The notes under the pieces were generated by a model. That model worked only from the letters and a program-made list of their open reading frames with translations. It made no database searches and was not told the origin of the DNA. This document shows positions 7,294 through 13,723 of a DNA stretch of 23,447 bases, one piece after another (position 1 is the stretch's first letter; each line of letters begins with the position of its first letter). The position numbers and the translations under genes are program-made. The stretch lies in NCBI GenBank assembly GCA_023401595.1, contig JAEXDQ010000041.1, positions 1-23,447 on the forward strand, given 5' to 3'. This stretch comes from Spirochaetota bacterium. GTDB taxonomy: Bacteria; Spirochaetota; Spirochaetia; Sphaerochaetales; Sphaerochaetaceae.

Positions 7294-7401
7294 CACGCCT
7301 ATAGCTTTGCGAAGGCTGCGGGGGCGTTGGCCAGGAGACGAGGGGGAGACAGTACGGAAAGTACGGCTCCCATGCAGGCGACGACGCCAGCGCCCCCGTA
7401 G
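7221..7401 (+). promoter_or_regulatory. Long-range inverted repeat bracketing the K repeats
   Basis: The 15 bases at 7221-7235 in K1 are complementary to 7387-7401 just after K2, with a single G:U wobble. The homologous segment in K2 (7316-7330) can pair with the same 3' strand with two wobbles. The 3' strand can therefore close either the whole array or K2 alone, a mutually exclusive arrangement of the kind seen in RNA switches. Confidence 0.5.
7296..7389 (+). repeat. Tandem leader repeat K2 (94 nt) with ACAGUAC hairpin
   Basis: This second unit starts 95 bases after K1. It differs by A-to-G at 7318, A-to-G in the GACRAG segment, and one extra G in the loop (GGAAA in place of GAAA). The core hairpin is at 7344-7371 and all paired bases are conserved. 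The unit ends 20 bases before the Shine-Dalgarno AAGGAG (7410-7415) of the kinase gene. Confidence 0.78.
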
Positions 7402-7423
7402 ACGAGCAAAAGGAGATTTACAG

Positions 7424-8557
7424 ATGAACAAAATCATACTCATCCCCGACTCTTTCAAAGGAACCATGAGTTCACAGGAAATATGCTCCATCATGGAGAA
7501 AGGTATCCGAGGATACTATCCCGAGGCTGAGATCATATCCATTCCGGTCGCGGACGGGGGCGAAGGGAGCGTCGATTCATTTTTGCAGGCGATGGGAGGA
7601 GAGAAGCGGACGGTCGTGGTAAAAGGGCCGTATATGGAGGATATGGAGGCGTTCTACGGGGTGGTCGGGGGAAATACCGCCATCATTGAAATGGCCGCCT
7701 GCGCGGGACTTCCATTGGTCGGCGACGACAAACACCCAGACAGGACGACGACCTACGGAGTAGGACAGCTGATGCTTCACGCTGTCCGCAATGGTTGTAC
7801 GAAGCTTGTCGTTGGGCTCGGCGGCAGCGCTACCAACGACGCTGGGTGCGGTGCAGCGACTGCGGCGGGCGTGCGGTTCATCGATGAAGACGGCAAAGAG
7901 TTCGTTCCGACGGGAGGCACTTTGGGCGACGTGGTGAAAATCGACCGATCGGGCCTGGCGAAGGAATTCAGCGGTGTGGAGATCGTCACGATGTGCGATA
8001 TCGATAATCCGTTCAGCGGAGTCACTGGCGCCGCTTATATCTTCGGACCGCAGAAAGGGGCGGATGAAGAGATGGTCAAGAAGCTCGACGCCCAGATGAA
8101 ACGTTTGGCGGACATCATCGCAAAAGATTGTGAAATGGATGTACAGGCGATCCCAGGGTCGGGCGCGGCCGGCGGAATGGGAGGCGGCATGGCGGCGTTC
8201 TTCGGTTCTCAATTGCAGATGGGTATCGAGACGGTCCTCGACACCGTACATTTTGATGATTTGGTCAAAGACGCCGACCTCGTGCTGACGGGAGAAGGTA
8301 AGATAGACGGACAAAGCCTTCGCGGCAAGGTCGTGATCGGGGTGGCTCGCAGAGCGAAAGCTCAGTCAATACCGGTGATCGCCATCGTCGGAGATATCGG
8401 CGACGACATCGAAGGGGCCTATGCGGAAGGGGTGTGCGGAATATTCAGCACCAATCGCGTCGCCGTGGAATTCAAGCAGGCTGCGAAACGTTGCAAAAGC
8501 GACATGGCGTTGACGATCGACAATTTCATCCGCTTCTGCAAGCGGATGGGGCTGTAG
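7424..8557 (+). CDS. glxK: Glycerate 2-kinase (GarK/GlxK family)
   Basis: This 377-residue cytoplasmic enzyme phosphorylates D-glycerate with ATP to 2-phosphoglycerate, which feeds glycolysis. Family motifs are evident: the N-terminal DSFKGTMSS (substrate side), VADGGEGSVDSF, and the glycine-rich LGGSATNDAGCGAATAAG near residue 130, followed by GSGAAGGMGGG and LTGEGKIDGQ. Length is close to E. coli GlxK (381). ATG 7424 follows AAGGAG at 7410-7415; the longer open frame upstream is repeat leader and not protein. The gene is preceded by the K tandem leader and followed after 10 bases by the AlkD-like gene. glxK, garK and glxK-like names are used interchangeably in this family. Confidence 0.93.
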   Translation: MNKIILIPDSFKGTMSSQEICSIMEKGIRGYYPEAEIISIPVADGGEGSVDSFLQAMGGEKRTVVVKGPYMEDMEAFYGVVGGNTAIIEMAACAGLPLVGDDKHPDRTTTYGVGQLMLHAVRNGCTKLVVGLGGSATNDAGCGAATAAGVRFIDEDGKEFVPTGGTLGDVVKIDRSGLAKEFSGVEIVTMCDIDNPFSGVTGAAYIFGPQKGADEEMVKKLDAQMKRLADIIAKDCEMDVQAIPGSGAAGGMGGGMAAFFGSQLQMGIETVLDTVHFDDLVKDADLVLTGEGKIDGQSLRGKVVIGVARRAKAQSIPVIAIVGDIGDDIEGAYAEGVCGIFSTNRVAVEFKQAAKRCKSDMALTIDNFIRFCKRMGL

Positions 8558-8567
8558 TGGGCGGCCG

Positions 8568-9263
8568 ATGACAAAAGAAGAAGTCCAGCGCAGGCTGTAT
8601 GCCGCGGGAGAAGAAGAATACCGGCGCTTTTCACAAGCGCTGGCCCCCTCGGCCCATCCATTGATAGGAGTAAGAACCCCAGCCATGCGCGCCCTTGGCA
8701 AGGAAATCGCGAAAGGGGACTGGAGGGAATACCTCTCTTCAGCCGAAGATGAAACCTACGAAGAGCTGTTGCTACAGGGTTTCATCATCGGTTATGCAAG
8801 CATGCCCGTGGAAGAACGACTGGATTGGATACGGAAGTTCGTCCCCAGGATCGATGGCTGGGCGGTCTGCGACTGCGTCTGCTCCACCTTTGTCTCGGCG
8901 CGCAAATATCCAGCTCTGTTCTGGGACTTCATCCTCCCCTATCTGGACGATGACAACCCGTGGGCGGTCAGATTCGGGATCGTCATGCTGATGGATTATT
9001 TCATCGACGACGAGCATATCGACCGAACGCTGGAGCTGCTCGAAAACGTAAAAAGCGATTTCTACTATGTCCAGATGGGCGCAGGCTGGGCGCTGTCGGT
9101 ATGCTTCGTCAAATACCGCGACAAGACGCTCCGTCTGCTGCAAAACGGCTCGGTCCAGCCAGAGATACGCAGGAAAGCGATACAGAAATGCATAGAGTCC
9201 TTCAGAGTCGATACGGCGGATAAAGCGTTGTTGAGGGAACTCCGGGAGAACCTGAAAGTTTAA
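8568..9263 (+). CDS. DNA alkylation repair protein, AlkD-like
   Basis: This 231-residue helical protein matches the AlkD/PF08713 family of HEAT-like-repeat DNA glycosylases, which excise N3- and N7-alkylpurines. Seen features are an N-terminal helix with HPLIGVRTPAMRALGKEIAK, the segment FVPRIDGWAVCDCVCSTF that corresponds to the conserved W-x-x-x-D active-site region, then repeated helical pairs such as NPWAVRFGIVMLMDYF and the terminal RKAIQKCIES. Length fits B. cereus AlkD (237). It starts 10 bases after the kinase stop, so co-transcription is likely though functionally unrelated. The TAA stop shares bases with the opposing M19 dipeptidase stop. Substrate specificity is inferred from family only. 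Confidence 0.85.
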   Translation: MTKEEVQRRLYAAGEEEYRRFSQALAPSAHPLIGVRTPAMRALGKEIAKGDWREYLSSAEDETYEELLLQGFIIGYASMPVEERLDWIRKFVPRIDGWAVCDCVCSTFVSARKYPALFWDFILPYLDDDNPWAVRFGIVMLMDYFIDDEHIDRTLELLENVKSDFYYVQMGAGWALSVCFVKYRDKTLRLLQNGSVQPEIRRKAIQKCIESFRVDTADKALLRELRENLKV

Positions 9264-10303
9264 GACCGCCGAAAAGCGCCGTCCACCGCCTGGAGAACCC
9301 GCAGCGCATTGGCCTCCCACAGCTTGTCGAGTTCCGACTCAGGCATGCCCGCCCGGCCAAGCGCATGGCGGAGCAACGGAAGCTTCGCCGAAGAATCAAT
9401 CTCCAAAGCGCCTCCGATGCCATCGAAATCGGTGCCTATCGCAAGGACATCGCTACCCGCGACGTTACGAATATGAAATACGTGCCGAACCATGTCGTCT
9501 ATCCGGCTGACCATGGACGCAGGAGCCGGAGAGTCGGTAAACGGAGCCTGCCGCAGTCCGCTTTCAGTCGTACCGGACGGGAGCAGGAACGCAGGACAGA
9601 AATTCAGGCCGGCGACACCGCCGCAATCGGCAAGCTCGCGGAGCATGGCATCAGTAAGGTTCCGGGTTTCCGCCGTCAGGACACGGGAGTTCGAATGCGT
9701 CGCGACAAAAGGAACCCCGCTTTTCCGGCTCATCTTCGCGACATCCCAGAAGCCTCCGTCGGAGAGATGTGAGACATCGACGAGTATACCCAACCGGTTC
9801 AGTTCATCGACAGCCTCGCGGCCGAGAGGCTTCAAGCCGCTGTCCATGACGGCAGCGTCGGCGGAATTCGGAAACGCCAGTTCATTCTCATAGTTCCATG
9901 TCAAAGAAAAAATCCTGACGCCCAGGTCCCAAAGCGAGGTCAAACGGTCGAGCTTTCCCTCGATGGCCCCGCCCTCCTCTGTGGTCAGGATCGCGGAAAG
10001 AACGCCGTTGGCCTTGTTCTCGAGAATGTCGGCTACAGAAAACGCCTGCCGTAGGCTGCCGTTGGAATTCTCGACCTCCAGCAAAAAACGCTGGTACAGC
10101 TCCTGTAGAATCCGCCACGGGTTTTTCCCGGCGTGCGTCCGGGGCACATGGTCAAGCATTGGAACGAACAACGCGAAGCATTGCGCAAGGACTCCTCCCT
10201 CCCGCATCTTTCCGACATCGACATGCAACGTATTATGCACCAACGTCTCATCGCTACAGCTCTTCCACAAGGCGTAGACCGTATCGCAATGCAAATCTAT
10301 CAT
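9260..10303 (-). CDS. Membrane dipeptidase family (peptidase M19)
   Basis: This 347-residue zinc amidohydrolase-fold enzyme hydrolyses dipeptides, commonly with broad or D-amino-acid specificity. The zinc-site signature HxD is at residues 5-7 (DLHCDT). Downstream are LTTEEGGAIEG with the bridging Glu, VDVSHLSDGGFWDVA and ATHSNSR with the metal-binding His residues, and AIGTDFDGIGG near the end. No signal peptide is visible, so it should be cytoplasmic despite the family name. The start is supported by AGGAGG 7 bases upstream of ATG 10303. It is transcribed alone on the minus strand and its stop overlaps the AlkD-like stop by a few bases. Confidence 0.93.
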   Translation of the reverse strand: MIDLHCDTVYALWKSCSDETLVHNTLHVDVGKMREGGVLAQCFALFVPMLDHVPRTHAGKNPWRILQELYQRFLLEVENSNGSLRQAFSVADILENKANGVLSAILTTEEGGAIEGKLDRLTSLWDLGVRIFSLTWNYENELAFPNSADAAVMDSGLKPLGREAVDELNRLGILVDVSHLSDGGFWDVAKMSRKSGVPFVATHSNSRVLTAETRNLTDAMLRELADCGGVAGLNFCPAFLLPSGTTESGLRQAPFTDSPAPASMVSRIDDMVRHVFHIRNVAGSDVLAIGTDFDGIGGALEIDSSAKLPLLRHALGRAGMPESELDKLWEANALRVLQAVDGAFRRS

Positions 10304-10498
10304 GACGGGGCCTCCTGATCATCGTTGAAACATATTTTCGTCAAAATTCAAACGGGTTGCAAGATACCGTATGTACAATGAGCCAAGAGTTCTCCACGTC
10401 AGGAGTTTTTCGCAGGAATCAATCGGGTGTTCCCCTTGCCAAGTGGGTCTTCCATGAGTAGGTTATATGTAGGGAGAAGGCTGATAAGTGGGGATGAA
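10304..10498. other. Divergent intergenic region
   Basis: This 195-base region separates the minus-strand dipeptidase and the plus-strand PF06541 gene. It must hold both promoters, but no pair of boxes is strong enough to call. TTCAAA and TATGTA, 17 apart near 10348-10376, are a weak plus-strand possibility. Confidence 0.3.
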
Positions 10499-11209
10499 AT
10501 GGAGACTGAAAATATTATTGTACAAGAAACATTTGAATCAGACCGAACTCGGTATATAGATGGCAATATATATCATATAACGGCAACGCAATTAATGATG
10601 GTATTCCTCCTGGGGGGTATCACGGGCACAATATTGGAGACATTCTGGGTGTTGGCCTTGACCTCAAACCTCCAGTGGAGGTCGGGTCTGATCCTTGTCC
10701 CGATACATCCGATATACGCCGTCGGAGCGTTGCTCATGACAATCTGCTTGAGACCCTTGTATAGATTCAAATACAGGCACGCCGCAGTTTTTTTCGGCGC
10801 GGCGGTGATAGGCTCTTCCTTTGAATTCCTCGCCAGTCTGATTCAGTCCGTGCTGTTCAGGTCGAATTCCTGGGAATACAGTCAGCAGCCGCTCAATCTC
10901 GGCGGACGAACCAGTCTTTCCATGGCGATCATATGGGGCGTCCTTGGACTTTTCTGGATGATGCTGGCGTTGCCGCGTTTATTGAAGCTCATCGACCTCA
11001 TGGAACCCCGGATAATGCACCGGCTCGCCGGTTTTGGACTCTGCCTCTTCCTTTCCGCGGCAATCATATCGGTCGTGGCGGTCATCCGGTGGGAGATGCG
11101 AGAGTCGGGCTATGCGGGGACTTCCGCATTCGGAACGTTCATAGACATGCTGTTTCCGGACCGGATAATGACAATCTTCTACCCGACGTTGAAATTCATC
11201 CCCCGCTAG
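10499..11209 (+). CDS. PF06541-type membrane protein (putative ABC transporter permease)
   Basis: The 236-residue product has about five to six hydrophobic segments: near residues 20-40, 50-70, 80-110, 130-155, 175-195, with a hydrophobic tail. The central WEYSQQPLNLGGRTSLSMAIIWG resembles the conserved core of the PF06541 family (annotated as putative ABC transporter permease, CmpB-type). That family is widespread in Bacillota and Coriobacteriia, and its transport role is unproven. ATG 10499 is chosen because GGGG (10490-10493) is spaced 5 bases upstream; an in-frame ATG at 10454 would add 15 residues but has a weaker ribosome-binding site. No ABC ATPase lies nearby. Confidence 0.75.
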   Translation: METENIIVQETFESDRTRYIDGNIYHITATQLMMVFLLGGITGTILETFWVLALTSNLQWRSGLILVPIHPIYAVGALLMTICLRPLYRFKYRHAAVFFGAAVIGSSFEFLASLIQSVLFRSNSWEYSQQPLNLGGRTSLSMAIIWGVLGLFWMMLALPRLLKLIDLMEPRIMHRLAGFGLCLFLSAAIISVVAVIRWEMRESGYAGTSAFGTFIDMLFPDRIMTIFYPTLKFIPR

Positions 11210-11318
11210 AGCCAAGGGCCGGCGTACAGGCACATCCGTCAAAGGTCCGTGGACAGGACCGCCGGCAATTACGCATGGCGCACTGACGGCATGCGCCGGC
11301 GATTCCCTCCAGGAACGA

Positions 11319-11349
11319 CTGCGGCCCGACCGCTTGGGTCGGGCCGCAG
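11319..11349. terminator. GC-rich hairpin between convergent genes
   Basis: The perfect 13-bp stem 11319-11331 / 11337-11349 with a five-base loop lies between the PF06541 gene (plus) and the peroxiredoxin gene (minus). It is very stable and well placed to end transcription from both sides, but neither side has a T run. Confidence 0.55.
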
Positions 11350-11378
11350 GACAATCAACAAAAACAACAGGCTACCGC

Positions 11379-12053
11379 TTACTTCTTCTCTTTCTTGAAG
11401 CACATGAACCAGTCGAGACAATAGGTGTCTTCGTCCTGGCTTTCCATCCGCTCCTTGGCGGTACCGCAGCTACCGGCGGTCGGAACAATGACGTCCTCGC
11501 CAGGTCTCCAATCAGCCGGAGTTGCTACACCGTCCTTGTCGGCTTTCTGCAATGCGAGGATGATGCGCTTGATCTCGTCGAAATTGCGTCCCGTGGACAA
11601 CGGATAGTAGAGGATGGTCCGGACCTTGCCCTGAGGATCGATCACGAACACCGCGCGCACGGCCTGGGTCCCAGAAGCGTTGGGTTGGATCATTCCGAAT
11701 TTTCTGGCGACCTCCATCTTGATGTCCTCGATCAGCGGGAAGGTCACGTTGACATTCTTCATCCCCTTCCATTCAAGCTCCTGGATTTTTCTCAGCCAAG
11801 CGATATGGGCGTACAAGGAATCGACGGACAGTCCGATCAGTTCCGTATTCAACGCCTTGAATTCATCGAGCATCGAAGCGAAGGTCATGAATTCAGTGGT
11901 GCAGACAGGGGTGAAATCCGCCGGATGGGAAAACAGAATGACCCATTTGCCCTTATAGTCGGCGGGAAAATTGACGACGCCTTGGGTGGTGACCGCGGTA
12001 AACGAAGGGGCGTCGTCGCCAATCAGCGGCATGCGATACTGTACATCTTCCAT
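11379..12053 (-). CDS. Peroxiredoxin (AhpC/TSA, Prx6-type)
   Basis: This 224-residue cytoplasmic thiol peroxidase reduces hydrogen peroxide and organic peroxides. The peroxidatic Cys is C51 in the motif DFTPVCTTE, and the catalytic Arg lies in the RAVFVIDPQGKVR region. The long C-terminal domain (VATPADWRPGEDVIVP and after) is of the Prx6/archaeal type. Additional cysteines at about 196, 212 and 218, the last two in YCLDWFMCFK, are the usual resolving positions. Start ATG 12053 follows AAGGAG. The gene is divergent from thioredoxin, its likely reductant, across a 285-base region with two palindromes. Confidence 0.94.
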   Translation of the reverse strand: MEDVQYRMPLIGDDAPSFTAVTTQGVVNFPADYKGKWVILFSHPADFTPVCTTEFMTFASMLDEFKALNTELIGLSVDSLYAHIAWLRKIQELEWKGMKNVNVTFPLIEDIKMEVARKFGMIQPNASGTQAVRAVFVIDPQGKVRTILYYPLSTGRNFDEIKRIILALQKADKDGVATPADWRPGEDVIVPTAGSCGTAKERMESQDEDTYCLDWFMCFKKEKK

Positions 12054-12190
12054 AATTATATCTCCTTTTGCTCACGGCTTTGCAAGAAACGACCTTCATA
12101 CATATGCAGGGGCTTTCTAGCAACCCGCTTCGCAGGTTCCATCTCCGCCGGGATAGCTCCAAGCCATACGACCTGCCTGTCCCGACTGGT

Positions 12191-12208
12191 AGTTAGACAT
12201 TACTAACT
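12191..12208. promoter_or_regulatory. Palindrome in the peroxiredoxin-thioredoxin intergenic region
   Basis: AGTTAGACATTACTAACT has 6-bp perfect arms (AGTTAG and CTAACT) around a 6-base centre, consistent with a dimeric regulator site. It lies between the divergent prx and trx genes, about 137 bases from the prx start. The regulator is unknown. Confidence 0.4.
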
Positions 12209-12223
12209 TTTTACAGAAAGAAC

Positions 12224-12238
12224 TGTGATAAAATCACA
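12224..12238. promoter_or_regulatory. Crp/Fnr-like palindrome TGTGATAAAATCACA
   Basis: This is a near-perfect inverted repeat (TGTGAT, AAA, ATCACA). The half-sites are identical to the CRP TGTGA/TCACA half-sites, though with one base less between them than the E. coli consensus. A Crp/Fnr-type regulator gene is 470 bases away, making it a plausible target site. Regulation of prx, trx or both is inferred. Confidence 0.45.
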
Positions 12239-12338
12239 AACGATGATGAATTTTTTATGTATATTCTGGTCATACACTGACAAACCATACTGAAACGGTG
12301 TTGTAAACGATACAGACGTATATATGGGGGAACCAATT

Positions 12339-12653
12339 ATGATCAAACATGTAACTCAAGAGACATTCAAACAGGAAGTAATCGACAGTAAGCTGCCGGT
12401 ATTGGTGGACTTCTGGGCCACATGGTGCGGACCTTGCCGGATGCAAGGGCAGCTTCTTGATAGCCTGGACAAACAACTGGACGCCTCAAAAGCGGTCCTT
12501 GCGAAAGTGAACGTCGATGAACAGCAGGAACTTGCGATGCAGTTCGGAGTCATGAGCATCCCGACGCTGATCGTATTCAAGAACGGCAAAGTCGCCGCCA
12601 AGGAAGTCGGCGTCAGGAACGAAGAACAGATCAAGCAGATGCTCGGTCTATGA
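12339..12653 (+). CDS. trxA: Thioredoxin
   Basis: This 104-residue protein is a classical small thioredoxin, a general cytoplasmic disulfide reductase. The active site WCGPC has its cysteines at residues 30 and 33, and the cis-proline is in the SIPTL segment near residue 74. ATG 12339 is preferred over the in-frame ATG 12324 because the G-run 12326-12330 then acts as Shine-Dalgarno with an 8-base spacer. The next gene is convergent, so it is monocistronic. It likely reduces the divergently encoded peroxiredoxin. No thioredoxin reductase gene is in the window. Confidence 0.95.
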   Translation: MIKHVTQETFKQEVIDSKLPVLVDFWATWCGPCRMQGQLLDSLDKQLDASKAVLAKVNVDEQQELAMQFGVMSIPTLIVFKNGKVAAKEVGVRNEEQIKQMLGL

Positions 12654-12664
12654 GGCTGTCCGGG

Positions 12665-12698
12665 CGACGGCGGGAGCTTAGTATCTCGCCAGCCGTCG
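12665..12698. terminator. Hairpin between convergent trxA and the Crp/Fnr gene
   Basis: CGACGGC (12665-12671) pairs with GCCGTCG (12692-12698) in the short gap between convergent genes. There is no adjacent T run on either strand, so bidirectional termination is inferred from position. Confidence 0.45.
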
Positions 12699-12705
12699 AT
12701 CCATA

Positions 12706-13383
12706 TCATTCGCTCAAGACTGTAAGGGCCGGATAATCCAGGATGGTGACCTCTCCGCGGGAGAGCGTCACCATTTTTTCATCCTGGAAGTACTTGAGCA
12801 AACGGGTCACGACCTCTCTCGCCGTCCCCAAGTCGTGCGCGATCGCCTCATGAGTCAACCGCAGGGTATCGCCCCCTGCGAGGGCGGCCTGTTCCAGCAG
12901 GTAGATCGCCAGACGCTTGTCCATGGACATGAAGACAAGCTGCTCCATGACCCACATGACTTCACTAAACCGAGAGGAGACCAGTTGATTTGTGAAATCC
13001 TGCACCTTCTGGTTGGATTGCTCAAGCCGCTTGTAGATATCCGTAGGGATGTTCAGCACTTTTGTGGGTTCTTCGGCTTGGATATGGACGTCGAACGTAA
13101 TATTACGCAAGACACAGGATGCGGAAAGTACGCAGACATCCCGCTCCACCAATCTATACAAGGTAATCTCCTTGCCGTCGTCGCCGACTATGTAGACTCG
13201 CAATCGTCCGTAAACCACCAGAAGTACGCCGGTACAGGTCTTCCTGTCATTATGGATGACGGCTCCCTTCGCATAGGACATGTCTACGGCGTGACCTACA
13301 AGCAAGGTCTTGTCATTCTCCAAAAGCTCCTGCCAGAAAGGCAGACATTCTCCCATATAAGCGGCATCGTCACCATACAGCAT
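12706..13383 (-). CDS. Crp/Fnr-family transcriptional regulator
   Basis: With the start at 13383 the protein has 225 residues, typical for Crp/Fnr regulators. It has an N-terminal cyclic-nucleotide-binding-like beta barrel (LLVVYGRLRVYIVGDDGKEITLYRLVERD), a long dimerisation helix, and a C-terminal winged helix with LTHEAIAHDLGTAREVVTRLLKYFQ as recognition segment. Cysteines at C-T-C-T-G and in VCVLSASCVL could sense redox state, but the FNR-type N-terminal cysteine cluster is not seen. The frame is open to 13512. ATG 13383 has AGAGG at 8 bases upstream, whereas ATG 13434 lacks a spaced site and a likely promoter lies at 13456-13484. Proximity to prx and trxA suggests a stress role. Confidence 0.85.
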   Translation of the reverse strand: MLYGDDAAYMGECLPFWQELLENDKTLLVGHAVDMSYAKGAVIHNDRKTCTGVLLVVYGRLRVYIVGDDGKEITLYRLVERDVCVLSASCVLRNITFDVHIQAEEPTKVLNIPTDIYKRLEQSNQKVQDFTNQLVSSRFSEVMWVMEQLVFMSMDKRLAIYLLEQAALAGGDTLRLTHEAIAHDLGTAREVVTRLLKYFQDEKMVTLSRGEVTILDYPALTVLSE

Positions 13384-13455
13384 GTCATGTACCTCTGGTA
13401 CCAGCATATCATAAAACCGTGAAATACGACACATCCTCCATGTCACAGGAGATTT

Positions 13456-13484
13456 TCTACAAATATCGAAGTTCCACTTGACAA
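13456..13484 (-). promoter_or_regulatory. Candidate promoter of the Crp/Fnr gene
   Basis: On the minus strand TTGTCA (13484-13479) and TGTAGA (13461-13456) are 17 bases apart. The overlapping plus-strand TTGACA (13478-13483), with TAACGT 17 bases later, could serve trpB, making this a compact divergent promoter region. The -10 matches are weak on both strands. Confidence 0.35.
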
Positions 13485-13536
13485 ATGTTTCTGTTAATAG
13501 TAACGTTCGCATATCACGACAAGGCAGGAAAGAACG

Positions 13537-13593
13537 ATGAACAGATTTTCATGCAGATGTATCGACGATCAATCCCTCCGTTGGCGACGCTAG
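13537..13593 (+). CDS. Possible leader peptide upstream of trpB
   Basis: An 18-codon open frame (MNRFSCRCIDDQSLRWRR, then TAG) follows AGGAA with a 6-base spacer and lies 130 bases before trpB. It contains one Trp codon and five Arg codons, which is suggestive but not diagnostic of a trp leader; classical leaders have tandem Trp codons. No terminator with a T run lies between it and trpB, so attenuation is not supported. It may be fortuitous. Confidence 0.25.
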   Translation: MNRFSCRCIDDQSLRWRR

Positions 13594-13723
13594 CTCCTCA
13601 CTTGGCCGGCAGTCCATCAGACCGTAGGTCGATGTACTTCGGAATCTCCCAATGACAAAACTACAGACATTCACAAAGGCCTGGCTATCCATACCCGCGA
13701 GTCCATGGCCATAGGAGCATATC

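Noticed and set aside
7201..7389. Glycine riboswitch (tandem aptamers)
   Set aside because: The tandem layout is reminiscent, but the conserved glycine-aptamer core sequences are not present in either the K or G units.
5310..7389. CRISPR array
   Set aside because: There are only two long copies at each place, with inconsistent unit length and no spacer series or cas genes.
7204..7494. Minus-strand open frame with repeated Arg-rich peptide
   Set aside because: The repetition is the K tandem DNA repeat read in the other strand; it also overlaps the start of the kinase gene.
11334..12206. 290-codon plus-strand open frame
   Set aside because: It is antisense to the peroxiredoxin gene, whose catalytic motifs and start site are clear.
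13537..13723. Classical trp attenuator
   Set aside because: Only one Trp codon is present, and no terminator hairpin with a T run lies before trpB.
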